Shown here piece by piece: positions 31,801-43,080 of a stretch of 64,000 bases of DNA. The DNA is taken from the NCBI GenBank assembly GCA_016110215.1, contig JADWQD010000004.1, positions 2,232,001-2,296,000 of the forward strand, read 5' to 3'. The notes beneath the pieces are model-generated. The model made no database searches. It saw only the letters and a list, made by a program, of their open reading frames with translations, and had not been told where the DNA came from. Each line of letters opens with the position of its first letter. The stretch's first letter is position 1. The stretch is from Capronia americana (taxonomy: Eukaryota; Ascomycota; Eurotiomycetes; Chaetothyriales; Herpotrichiellaceae). Position numbers and translations under genes: made by a program.

Positions 31801-32694
31801 ACCCCGCCGGCGGAAGTGGACTTCACGTACCTTGAAGACCCTTCGCTTGGCGACGATTCACCGCACAAGACTAATTCTCCCAAATTCGGAGGATCTCTGA
31901 AACCCGAAAGTCGGAGCGCAGAAGCTCAAGACAGATACGAACAAGACACCCTCATGGCGATCTACACGTCCAAGGCCGATCGGCCGTCAACACCCAAGGA
32001 GCCCACAGAAGATGAGGATTTCGAGCCTGCCGAACCCGAAATTCCTTTCGGCGAGCCGACCGAGCTGACTCGTGATCGCGAGAAAGCGTACCGGGCACGG
32101 CAAGTCCGTACAGTACCTCAACCATCGATCGACCTGAACGTGCTCGCTCAAGCCATGGCCACCCAGCAGCGACCGCAGCAACAACCCGCAGGCCTTACGC
32201 CGGAACTGCAGCGTGCTCTGGGCATGTTCGCTCAACCGACCCAGCCTACTGCAGTGCCTCAAGCCGCGCCTGCTCAGGGTGTGAATCTCCAGGCGATCCT
32301 CCAATCGGTTCTTGGCCAGCAAATGCAAGGTCAGACCCAACAGCCTTTGTATCCTGCCACGACCGAAACCGCTCCATATACGCAAAATAACCTCAGTGCG
32401 CTCTTGGCCTCGATGCAGCAACCTACCCAAGCTGCTTCAACTGCAAATGTACTACCTCTCGGAATAGGTGGCAATCCCAACCCCTTCCCTACCGGTTTCG
32501 AGGACCCATCGCGCAAACATGCCCGAAACGAGTCTGACGGCGATGATGACCACGGCAGAAAAGGCGGCAACAAGAAGAAAAAGGGCGAATCGAAGCCATA
32601 CAACTACAAGACTCAGACCTGCACATTTTGGCAGCAGGGCAAGTGTCTCAAGGGCGATTCGTGCACCTATCGTCACGGCGAGGACGACGACTAG
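28823..32694 (+). CDS. PNUTS-like PP1 regulatory subunit with TFIIS-N-like region and CCCH finger
   Basis: Five exons: 28823-29386, 29439-29550, 29598-30288, 30628-30730 and 30784-32694; about 1126 aa. A second in-frame ATG at 28838 has a stronger context (CACCATGG) and may be the true start. The Gln/Pro/Ser-rich N-terminus is followed by an AT-hook-like KRPRGRPRK (about residue 310). A helical TFIIS N-terminal-like region (LSSFILDRINVSDFDSPLTY, then LTKKATSDIKTLAQTVL) spans about 460-530. LRVSWKADDKLVETRFF at about 761 matches the RVxF PP1-docking segment of PNUTS (TVTW in mammals). A CCCH zinc finger (CTFWQQGKCLKGDSCTYRH) closes the protein. This order matches metazoan PNUTS and fission yeast Ppn1, which direct PP1 to RNA polymerase II termination. 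The 339-nt third intron is long for this locus. Confidence 0.82.
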
Positions 32695-33289
32695 TTTGGT
32701 TCCAACCGCAGTCTCTCAACTATTGCGAGCTTACAGCACTTTTCACCTGTACAATACTACACATCACGGCGCCATGGTTTTCTCGTTAATCAAGTCCGGC
32801 GATAGACTCGACACGGTCTCCTGCATTTGTTTCAAAAAGCAATCAACGATCTTGATTTCGATTCTCGGAAGGACAGGCATGCAAGCACTTAAGTGTGAAT
32901 GACAGCATGGGCGCGGTGTTGAAAGAGGAATTCCCCTTTTCTTGTATTCACTTGGGCTGGCAATTAGAAACTCTCACGATTAGCATAGTGGATGTGATGT
33001 GGGCGTGGGCGTGAGCTTGGACCGGAGCGTTCACTTTGGCCAATAGCTAATGATCCGCGCAAGATATCAATCAACTGGACTTTCTCACGCAATCGGCGAC
33101 CGAAATGAACAGCAGTCATTGACTGGTTATTGCAGTCCAAGCGCGTTCCCCGTTTCTGACCTCAAAGTTGAACCGACATGACTTGGCGTTGAGAGTACTC
33201 CGTGGTCCGTGTCGTGACCCTCTTGTAAAGTTCCACATCTCTCCCGCCCCTGCTCACGATGTATCCTCCTTGAAACAGCACCGCCCGCC
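32695..33289. other. Intergenic, no gene seen
   Basis: About 600 bp between two same-strand genes, containing only short random frames. Confidence 0.5.
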
Positions 33290-34482
33290 ATGTCGCCATT
33301 CAGTTCTCCCACCCCTTCGCCTCCAACTCATCTCATCATAGTCTGCTGCCACGCCATCTACCTCGGCGGCGAGGGGGGGTGCACCAACGAAGCAAACTGG
33401 CTGATCGAGCCGTTCCAGGCCGGCGAGACGGACACGTATATCCGCCACATTGAAGCGGGAGTGGCGGAGCTAGCGAGAGATCCGGAGAATGCGATCCTCG
33501 TGTTTAGCGGTGGGGCGACCAAGAGAGATAGGACCGTCCGGAGTGAAGGCGAGGGATACTTGGTGAGTATTGTGCTGCATTTCGTAACCTGACCTCCCTG
33601 GGGGTGGTCGTGGCTGGAACCGCTCGGATGCGCGTCGTGATTAAGACGTACGTGCAGCCGTCGAAGCAGAGGGAAAAGGATAATCTCAGAGAAAGCGAAA
33701 ATCGCGGAAACTACCCTGAGAAAGGAAGAATGCCCGTCAGAGGGTTTCATATGATTATAATAAACGGACGACAAGCTGTGGCACTCGGTTGTGTTATACA
33801 CCTGATTAGCTACCTACCTACCTACCTACTTATCTGAACGATTGACTGACTGACTTCTCCTTTGATCAAGGCCGTCGCGCTCGAAAGGAACCTATTCGAT
33901 CTGGACGCATCCGCGTCGTCGCCGTCAACGCTTCGGCCTCGCCTCTTCGTCGACCGTTACGCTACGGACTCGTATCAAAACGTGCTCCTCCCGCTGATCC
34001 AATTCCCGTTGTTTGCACAAGAGCTCCAGCGGCGACTACGCGGTGATACAGCTACAGGTACAGATACAGCCTCGGATCCCGCGTCGAACACCAAACTCTC
34101 ACAGCCAACATGGCCGATCAAAGTGACCGTCATCTCCCACGGCTTCAAACGCCGACGTTTCCTAGACTTACATATCCCTGCGATACACTTCCCACTATCA
34201 CGGACCGCGTACATCGGGATCGACCCGCCTTTTGAACCCGTTCGGATGGCGCAGATAGAACAAGGGGATCGGCTGAGAGGGTATGGCGCCTGGGAGCGGG
34301 ACTTGTACGGCCTGGGCGAGGTGCTGAGAGGGAAGAGGGAGAAGAGGGGATGGGAGGAGGAGACGTTCCGCGCGGAGGTTCTCGACAGGTTTGCCGGCGA
34401 GGCGAGGAGGCTTGTAGAAGGGGTGTTGACGTTCCCGGGCCGAGACGAAGACGACGCGAGGGCGCCGTGGGAGGAGGAGTAG
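33290..34482 (+). CDS. DUF218 (YdcF-like) domain protein
   Basis: Exons 33290-33562 and 33871-34482 join across a 308-nt intron (gtgagt..tcaag); about 294 aa. The DUF218 pattern is visible: an N-terminal strand HLIIVCCHAIYLGG, the substrate-loop region GCTNEANWLIEPFQAGETDT, the central strand NAILVFSGGATKRDRTVRSE, then after the intron NLFDLDASA, RYATDSYQNVLLPLIQF and KVTVISHGFKRRRFLDLHI. The fold includes bacterial YdcF (SAM-binding) and SanA. No biochemical role is known to me for the fungal form. The intron contains a (CTAC)n run. Confidence 0.8.
33810..33830 (+). repeat. (CTAC)n microsatellite in intron
   Basis: A tetranucleotide run inside the DUF218 gene intron, close to the acceptor. 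Confidence 0.75.
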
Positions 34483-34908
34483 GAAATGCTTCGGATGGTA
34501 GTTCCAGCTACATGTAATGATTGAATGAGTGAGTGAATGATTGGTGGTGGCGGCAGTCTAGAGTAGAGGCCCTGTCGGTGACTGACTGACTCTTCATCGT
34601 CAACGTCGCGATTGATACAGCGGTCGATTCGATGGGCGTGATGGGATCTTGCTAGACACGCCGACCCCAACACAATATACGGTATACAGTATACAGTGTC
34701 AATGTGAAGTTGTGTGTTGGAGCGTCCCGTGCACGGTCATATTTTTGGTCGAGGCAAAGTATCGCATTGAACTGCATTGCATTTCGAGCTCTTTCTGTCT
34801 ATCCCAACTGCCTCCCTTGGGCCCTCGTACTCCCCTCCCTGCCTCCTCGAACAAACTTTCTCTCAGCACCCGACACGCCCAGAACCCACCCCACCACCTC
34901 TACGACCT
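34483..34908. other. Convergent 3' intergenic region
   Basis: Between the DUF218 gene and the duplicated-domain gene. Short TGAATGA and GTATACAGTATACAG repeats are present; no gene. Confidence 0.5.
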
Positions 34909-36480
34909 CTACCACCCGCTCCACACATCCACGCTCTCAACAACCTCCGCGCTCCCGAACCTCAACCGGCCCCTCAACTCCTCGGCCCGCTTATGCCATG
35001 CGAGGTCTCCGCCATCGACGACGGCCACCCCAGCCCTCGATGTGCTCGAGACGGGCACCACACGCAACGGAGCCACCTCTGGCGCGAACACCGGGGGAAG
35101 CCGCACAACGGGACGACCCACAACGGGGCTTGGCGGCGGCGGCGGCGGCGGTGGTGGCGATGCCATTGGCACCGGCGCGGACAGGGGCGTTGGAGGTGGT
35201 GTTGGGTCTGAGAGAGGGGATTGACCCAGCGTATATTGCGCCGAGTGACAACCCCTCTCTCCCTCCCCGAAGACCAAGTCGCGGGCACTCGGTGCCGGTG
35301 CGCTCTCCCCCCTTCGTCTGCTTCCCGGCCCAGTTTGTGATCTTGACCTCGCGATGTCGAAGTCCCAGACAGGTTCTGCGTCGTGGGTGTGTTGCAGCGT
35401 ACGCTCGATTTCGACGGCAATGGCGCTTCCAGAGAGTGTTTGTTCAAGCATGCGGTGATAAACGTTGGGGGAGATCGCGAACCACGCCGAGCTCGTCGCG
35501 CCACCTGCGGTTCCTTGTATGGTGTTCAATGTGAGAGAGCGCGCGATCCATTGGCTGTTCTCCGTACTGAAAGAAGGATCTGCGTTGGACATGTGGTTCT
35601 CGGCTTGTCTAGCAACATCTCTGAACGCGGCGCTGAGATGGGAAGTGAACACGACGTAGGGTGTATTTGCGTAGACAGGAAGTTGGATTCGCGTGCCGGA
35701 GGGTTCGTCGTTGAAGTAGAAAGGCAGAGGTCTTGAGGGTAATGGCTGCGGCCGCGGGGCTGGATGTCGGTGAGTTGAGACATGGTGACCTTGGCGTGGT
35801 GGTGTCGGAAACAGAAAGTCGTGTGAAGCAGTTTCGGCGTCGCGACGCAATCCCAACGGCGGCGGTGGTGGTCCTCTTCTGACGGCCGAAATATTCCGGA
35901 AGTGTTGGAGAGTATGTTGGATTTCGACACTGGAGCCGAATTGCCAGGCATGCGGTCCATTGAACAGTCTTCCGTACGCACCGGCATAGACAGTTGTCCA
36001 CTCAGACCGGGCCACGAGCTGTTGACCTCCGGGTGCTTGTGTGACTGTGACGATACGAGAGAGGTACGGGCCGTCGTCCCAAGTGAAATTTGGCGCTGAG
36101 AGTCGACCTCTTGTCCGATTATTCAGAGAATGCGTGTTGTTCTTGATTTGAGTCGCGATACCGGCCGAGGCTTCGTTGAGGATCCCTATGAAGCGTCTAA
36201 AAATGGTGCGTCGGTTGACGTTCAAGAGGATACGCGTGCCTGAGGGCTCATCGATGAAGAAGAAGGGTAAGGGTGGTTGTGGCATCTGAAAGACGACTTC
36301 CGTCGGGTTGTTTGAGGTCAGAATACGGGCCATGAGTTGGTCCAGCGCAGTCTTCGGATCTCTGAGGTTTTGGAATCTCTGAAGGTGGCTGCCCTGGTAC
36401 ATGTCGAGAAGGATGTCCCTGAGAGGATGTTGAAGTTGCAGGAAGAAGTCCATTCTCTCCGCTGGCTTTAAGGGAGCCAT
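34909..36480 (-). CDS. Protein with an internally duplicated domain of unknown function
   Basis: Single exon, 523 aa, from ATG at 36480 (MAPLKPAERM). I do not recognise the family. Two copies of a ~130-residue unit can be aligned by eye. Copy 1 (about 70-200) begins PLPFFFIDEPSGTRILLNV and ends GSSVEIQHTLQHF. Copy 2 (about 245-372) begins PLPFYFNDEPSGTRIQLPV and ends GSAIAVEIERTLQHT. Shared features are the DEPSGTRI turn, an A/Q-rich amphipathic helix (QIKNN / QAENH), a Trp, a Gly-rich hairpin (APGGQQ / TAGGAT), and a C-terminal VEI..TLQH helix. A Pro-rich linker separates them, and a long Pro/Ser-rich tail with a polyproline run follows. No signal peptide or membrane segment is seen. Confidence 0.8.
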   Translation of the reverse strand: MAPLKPAERMDFFLQLQHPLRDILLDMYQGSHLQRFQNLRDPKTALDQLMARILTSNNPTEVVFQMPQPPLPFFFIDEPSGTRILLNVNRRTIFRRFIGILNEASAGIATQIKNNTHSLNNRTRGRLSAPNFTWDDGPYLSRIVTVTQAPGGQQLVARSEWTTVYAGAYGRLFNGPHAWQFGSSVEIQHTLQHFRNISAVRRGPPPPPLGLRRDAETASHDFLFPTPPRQGHHVSTHRHPAPRPQPLPSRPLPFYFNDEPSGTRIQLPVYANTPYVVFTSHLSAAFRDVARQAENHMSNADPSFSTENSQWIARSLTLNTIQGTAGGATSSAWFAISPNVYHRMLEQTLSGSAIAVEIERTLQHTHDAEPVWDFDIARSRSQTGPGSRRRGESAPAPSARDLVFGEGERGCHSAQYTLGQSPLSDPTPPPTPLSAPVPMASPPPPPPPPPSPVVGRPVVRLPPVFAPEVAPLRVVPVSSTSRAGVAVVDGGDLAWHKRAEELRGRLRFGSAEVVESVDVWSGW

Positions 36481-37880
36481 TTCTTCGCTTGGCCTTGATC
36501 ACAAGAATGAAAAGTGAGACAGAAATTGGTGGAGCAGTCTCATCGAACAATGGCAATTGAAAAGTTTCAAAGGAGTCCGGCAGTAAAGATGAAGCCATCG
36601 TGACCATGGACACCGCAGTGGGTAAACTTCGGAATGGTATTGTGAAGTTTTTCAGGCTCTTTCTTTGTTGATAGTCGATATTTGCGCTGTCTCAGCCTCG
36701 TTGCTGTCCCAAATCCCAGACGGGGGAGAGTCCTTTCTCTGTACAATGTCTCAACAGGGACAAGAGTCATCGATGACAGGATCCACAAAGACAATGTTGA
36801 CTGCGCTGGTAAGACGGTAAGTTAACAATGGAAAGGGTTTGTTGTGTTGTGCCGTTAACTCCTGCTGCCTGCCGTTTGTCTTTGATTCTCATGCTTTCCA
36901 TTGCCGTTGCAAGACTGTCTGAAACACTGGTGGAAAATCCAAAACCTCCCAATTTATGCAGACAATCGGCAATGCTAGTGGTGTTAGACAGACAAGCACA
37001 TGCAACCCATGGGCCAAGGTAAGCATCCATTGATGTCATCACATTGTGGGTGACAATGTTGTCTACCGAAGCACCAATTGCTCGAAAACTTCCTCCGAAA
37101 GGCAGAGCGGGGTGAAGAGGAATTTGTGGTTAGCATGATCACGCAGGAGGGAGCATCAGATGTAGGCATTCCGATCGGAGTATCGCGAAGCATAGGGCTG
37201 CAAGGGATACGTTCGAGGACGCATTCATATAGGAAACAACGAGATCTGAGAGGACGAAGACAGAGAATTTCTGATCCCACCATAGAACTCTCAGCCCGCG
37301 TTTGCTGCCATTCGAAAGTGCCCATGCTCTACACCCTTGCTACCGGGGTTCTTGTCGTTCACTCCTCCAGCCAGGGACGGGTTAGGTCGACGCTGAGAGT
37401 CCCTGGAGCAGACTCAAAAGAGGTATGCGGTTCGGCGCCTATTCTAGCAGCATGCTCCCCCTTCCCCCTCCTCCTTGTTCCGGTGGAAGAAGCATGACGG
37501 TATACGCCTTCGTAAGATGTTCGCGAATACGACGATCTAGGGGGGGCACAGAGAGGGCACGTAATTGGACCCCATCTCCTGTCCAGCTGCAAACCCAGAG
37601 TCGGGATGATTAGTCGTCAATGAGGCTCGAGTGAAGTGGTTGGAAGGACGAGGCTGCGGCTTCGGCGGGCCTTCCCAAATTCGCTCAAAGCCACTAAACC
37701 CGATACGATGACTGCGGCTTGAGCTGCAACTCGAAGCATCGCCTTCAAGAGGCGGTTTCGCCGACCAACAATTTCTCAGCACTTTCGCCTTCCAGCTTTC
37801 TATACGGCGACTGTTACTGTCTTTGCGACTTCTGGTCGCTTTCCTTTCATTGTTTAGCAGAACTATTGTGACACTCGACA
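36481..37880. other. Divergent intergenic region, no gene seen
   Basis: 1.4 kb between the duplicated-domain gene (-) and dihydrolipoamide dehydrogenase (+). A plus-strand frame at 37078-37497 (139 codons) has no motif or splice support. Confidence 0.5.
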
Positions 37881-39539
37881 ATGCTCAAAACTCTCATCCC
37901 CCGAAGTGGCCGATCGTTGCTCTCAACGAAAGCTCCGCAGCTTGGCCCAGCGAACCTTCGAACAGCCCCCAGCTTCCAGATCGTCTCGCAGAACCAACAG
38001 AGGCGGAGAGGATATGCTTCAGAAGCATCAGAATATGACGTCGTCTTCATAGGCGGCGGCGTCGCCGGCTATGTCGGCGCAATAAAAGCTGGCCAGGAAG
38101 GTCTAAAGGTGCGGTTGACTTTATCCGTGACTTGACGTGGATGGGATTGACACCATGCCAATAGACAGCATGTATCGAAAAGAGAGGAGTGCTCGGTGGC
38201 ACATGTTTGAACGTCGGCTGTATACCGTCGAAATCTCTACTCAACAACTCACACCTCTACCACCAAATCCTGCACGACACGAAAAAGCGAGGCATCGATG
38301 TCGGCGAAGTCACACTCAATCTCACACAGATGATGAAGGCCAAAGATGAATCAGTGAACGGACTGACGAAAGGCGTGGAATTCCTATTCAAGAAAAACAA
38401 GGTCGATTACATCAAGGGCACTGGTGCGTTTGTGGATGACCATACGATCGCGGTAAACCTCCTCGATGGCGGCGAGACCCAAGTCCGGGCGAAGAATATT
38501 GTCATTGCCACTGGTAGCGAGTCCACACCCTTCCCGGGGCTTGAGATCGATGAGAAGAAAGTCGTCACCAGCACGGGCGCACTTGCTCTGACCGAAGTGC
38601 CCAAGAAGCTCGTGGTCATTGGTGGCGGTATTATTGGCCTGGAAATGGTAAGGGAGACCTCGCTTCAAAAGTATTACGCTGTAACTGACACGGTCGTAGG
38701 CCTCAGTATGGTCCCGGCTCGGCGCGGAAGTGACGGTGGTCGAATTTCTAGGCCAAATCGGCGGACCCGGCATGGACGCGGAAGTTGCCAAACAAGCCCA
38801 AAAGATCCTCGCAAAGCAAGGCCTCAAGTTCAAGCTGAATACAAAAGTCACCTCGGGTGACCCCAGCGGCTCCGGTGTCAAAATTGAGGTCGAAGCCGCA
38901 AAGGGTGGCAAGAACGAGTCTTTGGACGCCGATGTCGTGCTTGTTGCCATTGGCCGTCGACCTTATACCGCGGGCCTGGGCCTCGAGAACATCGGCATTG
39001 AAGTCGACGAACGCAAGCGCTTGGTCATCGATCAAGAATACCGCACCAAGATCCCTCACATCCGCTGCATCGGCGACGTAACCTTCGGCCCCATGCTCGC
39101 ACACAAAGCCGAGGAAGAGGGCGTCGCCGCGGTCGAGTACATCAAAAAGGGCTTTGGACACGTCAACTACGGCGCCATCCCCTCCGTCATGTACACGCAC
39201 CCAGAAGTTGCATGGGTGGGCCAGAACGAACAGGAACTGAAAGCCCAGAAGATCAACTACAAGATCGGCACCTTCCCCTTTACGGCCAACTCGCGCGCGA
39301 AGACCAACTTGGAGACGGACGGTTTTGTTAAATTCCTGGCCGATGCCGAGACGGATCGCATCTTGGGTGTCCATATCATCGGAGCGAATGCAGGGGAGAT
39401 GATCGCCGAGGCGACACTGGCCCTTGAGTATGGTGCTTCGAGTGAAGATGTGGCCAGGACGTGCCATGCCCATCCGACCTTGGCCGAGGCGTTCAAGGAA
39501 GCGGCCATGGCGACGTATAGCCAGCCTATTCATTTCTAA
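37881..39539 (+). CDS. lpd1: Dihydrolipoamide dehydrogenase (E3), mitochondrial
   Basis: Exons 37881-38108, 38165-38647 and 38700-39539 (introns of 56 and 52 nt); about 516 aa. A presequence (MLKTLIPRSGRSLLSTKAP, then RRRGYASEA) precedes the FAD-binding VVFIGGGVAGYVGAIKA. The redox-active disulfide lies in GGTCLNVGCIPSKSLL, completed by splicing. The second nucleotide motif is VVIGGGIIGLEM, then after intron 2 ASVWSRLGAEVTVVEF. The FAD motif IGDVTFGPMLAHKAEEEG and the C-terminal dimer/base segment CHAHPTLAEAFKEA (with the catalytic His-Glu pair) are intact. It is the shared E3 of pyruvate, 2-oxoglutarate and branched-chain dehydrogenases and of the glycine cleavage system. Confidence 0.97.
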
Positions 39540-40469
39540 TCGTGCCAGTGGGGCCCCAGCCATGTGGAGAAGAAGTGACATCGAGGGGAGCTCAGAGTCC
39601 ATGCGCCCATGTGTCGTTTCTGGGGGCTAGTAGCGAGCAAGTCTTTATTCAGCAATCCGTAGTTCCCTCCCACCAGACAGCGAGGGGCGTGGAAAAGCAA
39701 AATGTAAATTATGTGAGCTGGAGATGGATGAACTGATTTCACATCGGCTCGACTTGTGATTTCTATACGGCTTTCATGATGTGGTGTCCCCCCGAATCCA
39801 AATCGGAGATCCTGCTCGACTACGGACGTGGCTTGGTTCAACAAGCGATCAAAAGGCGACAAGGCAGAAGAGAGGGAAAGGACCGGGCCAGTTTCTTGTT
39901 GTCATCTATCTTCATTAAAGCTACCTACCAGCTACTTGCAGTAACTTCCCCCTCCCGCAGATAGTATCATGCCGTGGTGTATCATACACATTAAGAGTGT
40001 CCGAGCCGTGAGGTTCGTCCGCATGCAACAACATCCTCCACAGATTCATCTTCGTAGAGCGCCTTGCGTCAAACACATGTGCGCGTGTGTACGCTTCCAT
40101 ATTCGATGGCTGCATATGTCGTTTTACGCCATTTACCTGTTTCCACGAGCGTTCCGGCTCGTTCAGAATTTTCTTCATAAGGATCGACTGAGGGTATGTC
40201 CAAAGACAGCAGAGTGATGGATACCAGAGCAGAGAAAACCTGATACGCCGGGTATTTGTCTCCCAGATGACACCAGTTCAGCTGAAGACCGATTTCCTCG
40301 CAATGGACAGTGGAAGTGGAGGGTGGTGGTGGAGCGGTTAGGCTTAAGGGATTCGACGTTCGTCTAGGGTGACTTGAAGGGTATCTCCAAGCATACGCGA
40401 CGCTGACGAACGAGACCCGAGGTCGAGACCTTTCCCTGACCGAATTCGTAAACCCTTGCGCTTGAATTT
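39540..40469. other. Convergent 3' intergenic region
   Basis: 930 bp between the stops of lpd1 and the Nce102-like gene. No gene seen. Confidence 0.5.
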
Positions 40470-41106
40470 TTACACCTGAGACATCGCAGGGCGCCCGCCC
40501 CCACGACGAAGGGGACCCCTCAGGTTGACGCCGCCGCCGCGCGCGTCGAGGAAAGAGAAGACCAAGCTAGCTGTCCAAAGCGCCCATGTGAACCAGAGGA
40601 AGGCGGTGGCAGCTTGTTCTTCGCGGCAGCGACCAGCTCTGTCGTTTGCGCCGTTGGTCAGGTGATTGTGTAGAGTGTAGGTCTGTGCACGACAGGTCAG
40701 TCATGTGGTTATACACGCGCAGGGTGAGCGGAGTCATACGTCATTGCTGCAGGAGTGCACATGGAGCTCTGCAGCCATGGCAACGGCGGCGCAGAAGAGG
40801 AAAATAACATTGAGCAAGTCGAGGATGACGGGAAATATGGGGTGACCCGTGAATGATTCATTGAAGGCGATCAGGATGAGGTAGAAGAGCGACAGCATCG
40901 CAAAGGCTGCTACGAACATATCGTAGTTGATGAGGGACGGGTTGCCGGCGAAGGCCATGGCAATGACGTTGCCGATGAGGGACATGATGATGACAACGAA
41001 GACGAACTGTGGAAAGACCACGATCAGTCACTGCGGAAGCTCGACAACGTGAGAAAGAACTTACCTCCGTCCCTCGGAGGATGAGGTTGAGTGTTCTGGA
41101 CACCAT
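40470..41106 (-). CDS. nce102: Nce102-like MARVEL-domain eisosome membrane protein
   Basis: Three exons: 41106-41065, 41006-40740 and 40682-40470; about 173 aa, the same length as yeast Nce102. The spliced N-terminus is MVSRTLNLILRGTE followed by FVFVVIIMSLIGNVIAMAFA. Four membrane segments follow the MARVEL pattern: that one, MFVAAFAMLSLFYLILIAF, ILDLLNVIFLFCAAVAMAAE, and in exon 3 AATAFLWFTWALWTASLVFS. Loop cysteines (HSC, GRC) and the C-terminus GGGRPAMSQV complete it. In yeast and Aspergillus, Nce102 organises eisosomes/MCC domains and responds to sphingolipid. The first exon holds only 14 codons. Confidence 0.92.
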
Positions 41107-42173
41107 CTTGACGACTTGACCGAGACTTGCTCGAAATGTAGCAGTAGTAGTTGTTGATGCGAGCAGACAGATGAGCTTGAGAAGATACTGGAGGGCGACT
41201 ACTCGTATGCAGCGGTGTAGCAGGGAGGGTAAAGAACGGAGAAGAGGAAGAGTGTATGTAAGTAGCTGGAGGTTGCACCAGTTGTGCTGGTTACGGGCTG
41301 CAGGTGGGGAGAAGCGGAACAGCATGGAAAGAGCTCAACTGTGTGGAATGATGCAGTCACCGAGCAGTTCGCCCTTGTTGAGTGACGGAGCTTGCAAGCA
41401 GCTTGAACTGAGGCGGCTAGTGACGCGGCGAACCCCTTCGCTCCCCCAATCGTCGACGTCACAGGCCGAGTCGACCCTGGAAGTGACGCCAGCGCCAAAG
41501 CTTAGTTGCTAGGGTAGCCTGGGGGATGCTCACGGACCAGATTTCAGCAGCCTCGCAAGCTGCCCTGTCGAGCCTGTTCACCACCCGGGTCCCGGCAAAC
41601 GGATGCATCCCACAAACGAGCCGGCATTCTCGGTATGCACCTCGTACCTACTGTCCAGATGGTATTTCAGACACCAGCATCGTGGTGTCACTGTGGCAAC
41701 TTTTCTCTCGTTCCAGCAAGTCGTTGTCAATTTTCTCTATGCGAACGATGATGAGCCAACCTTGTTCTTTCTTCCATTGGCGCTACAAGAGGTTTGCAAC
41801 ATAACATTCTCATCATGAGTAGATGTTTCAGCTTGATTGGTTGTCAGACACTGATGCTTTCCCTCGGGTTGCCAGGTAGGAGGAAACCGAGGGCAACCCG
41901 ATCCTGCAAACACGAATAGGTCACGTGAGCAGCGCGGCTACGGAAGATCCGGCCATGGACCCAGAAATTTTGCTCGTCTTGCCGGCACATGCTGATCTCA
42001 CCTCTTCGTCGTCAGAGGAACAACACCAAACAAAGCTGCTGACTGTGACTTCCACCAATTTGACCAAGTTTGTTGCTGACAGCAACGCCGATTCAAGCGT
42101 TGTCCCTCTCCTAACATAACAGTGGAAACTCCATACTCCGTACCGTCTTATCGATGGCATGAGGAGACAAATC
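41107..42173. other. Intergenic, no gene seen
   Basis: Upstream of Nce102 and downstream of the dienoyl-CoA isomerase. It contains a perfect TCACGTGA palindrome at 41921-41928. The frames present are short and overlap at random. Confidence 0.5.
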
Positions 42174-43080
42174 TTACAGCTTCTCAAATGTTGGTGTTCT
42201 TTTCTGCAGGCCACTCAACATTGCCTTCTGTACATCACTGCTTTGCAACATCGCCGAGTTCCAAACCGCAGTGTAATTGAGATTATCCTCGATTGTCCTT
42301 CCCCAAGAAGCGTCGAGGATGTTTTTCGTCCCCTGAACCGCCACCGGGCTTTTGATTGCAAGGTATTTCGCGGTTTCCAAGCCTTCCTTGAGCAACTCAG
42401 CTTTACCGCCGTCTACCACTCGGCTCACAAAGTTGTTCTTGAGCGCTTCCTCTGCCGAGAATGGACGTGCGCTGAGGCACACGTCCTTAACCCAACTCGT
42501 GACGCCCCCGACGACCTTGGGTAGTCGACTCAGAGTTCCAACGTCAGCTGCTAAGCCGATGTCGACTTCTTTGACGCAAAGCTTGGTGTCCTTGGTGCAA
42601 AACCGCATATCGCATGCTGATGATAGGTCGATTCCAAGGCCATACGTGTAGCCATGGAGAAGGGCGATAACGGGCTTCTCACATCGCGCGACGCTGGTGA
42701 TAACGTCTTGTAGCTCGAGTATATGTCGCCGTAGTGACGTAGCCTTCCTCGACGGGTCCGGCATGCTGGCGGAAAGTGGATTATCGGCTTTCGCTGCCTG
42801 TTCTACGTCGAGCCCTGAAAAAAAATAGAAAGTCAGATCAACTTCTCGCTATATGCCTTGGCGGTTGTTACTCGCCTGCTGTGAACGCTCGGTCACCGGC
42901 GCCTGAGAGCAGGATGGCCCGGACATCAGGGTCATGGGACAGATGTTCAAAGATAGCCTTCAGCTCGAACCACATGGGTCCGAAGAAAGCATTGAGCTTT
43001 TGTGGCCGATTGATCTCGACGTGGACCACATGTTGGGCCGGTGTTGTCACGTTGAAGAATTTGGGGGTTCCGAGTGCCAT
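42174..43080 (-). CDS. Delta3,5-delta2,4-dienoyl-CoA isomerase (enoyl-CoA hydratase family)
   Basis: Exons 43080-42876 and 42814-42174 (61-nt intron); about 281 aa. The start is MALGTPKFF; a GTG three codons earlier is not used. The donor reads GCAG|GCGAGT, a GC-AG intron, and only this choice keeps FTAGLDVEQA in frame. The crotonase-fold oxyanion segments are AFTAGLDV and GYTYGLGIDLSSACDMRF. The segment VKEVDIGLAADVGTLSRLPK carries the Glu and Asp that define dienoyl-CoA isomerases rather than hydratases. It should shift double bonds of 3,5-dienoyl-CoA during unsaturated fatty acid oxidation. The C-terminus FEKL is at best a weak peroxisomal PTS1, and no presequence is visible. Confidence 0.9.

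Noticed and set aside
38748..39602. 284-codon minus-strand frame opposite dihydrolipoamide dehydrogenase
   Set aside because: Antisense shadow of a strongly conserved enzyme; no family features.
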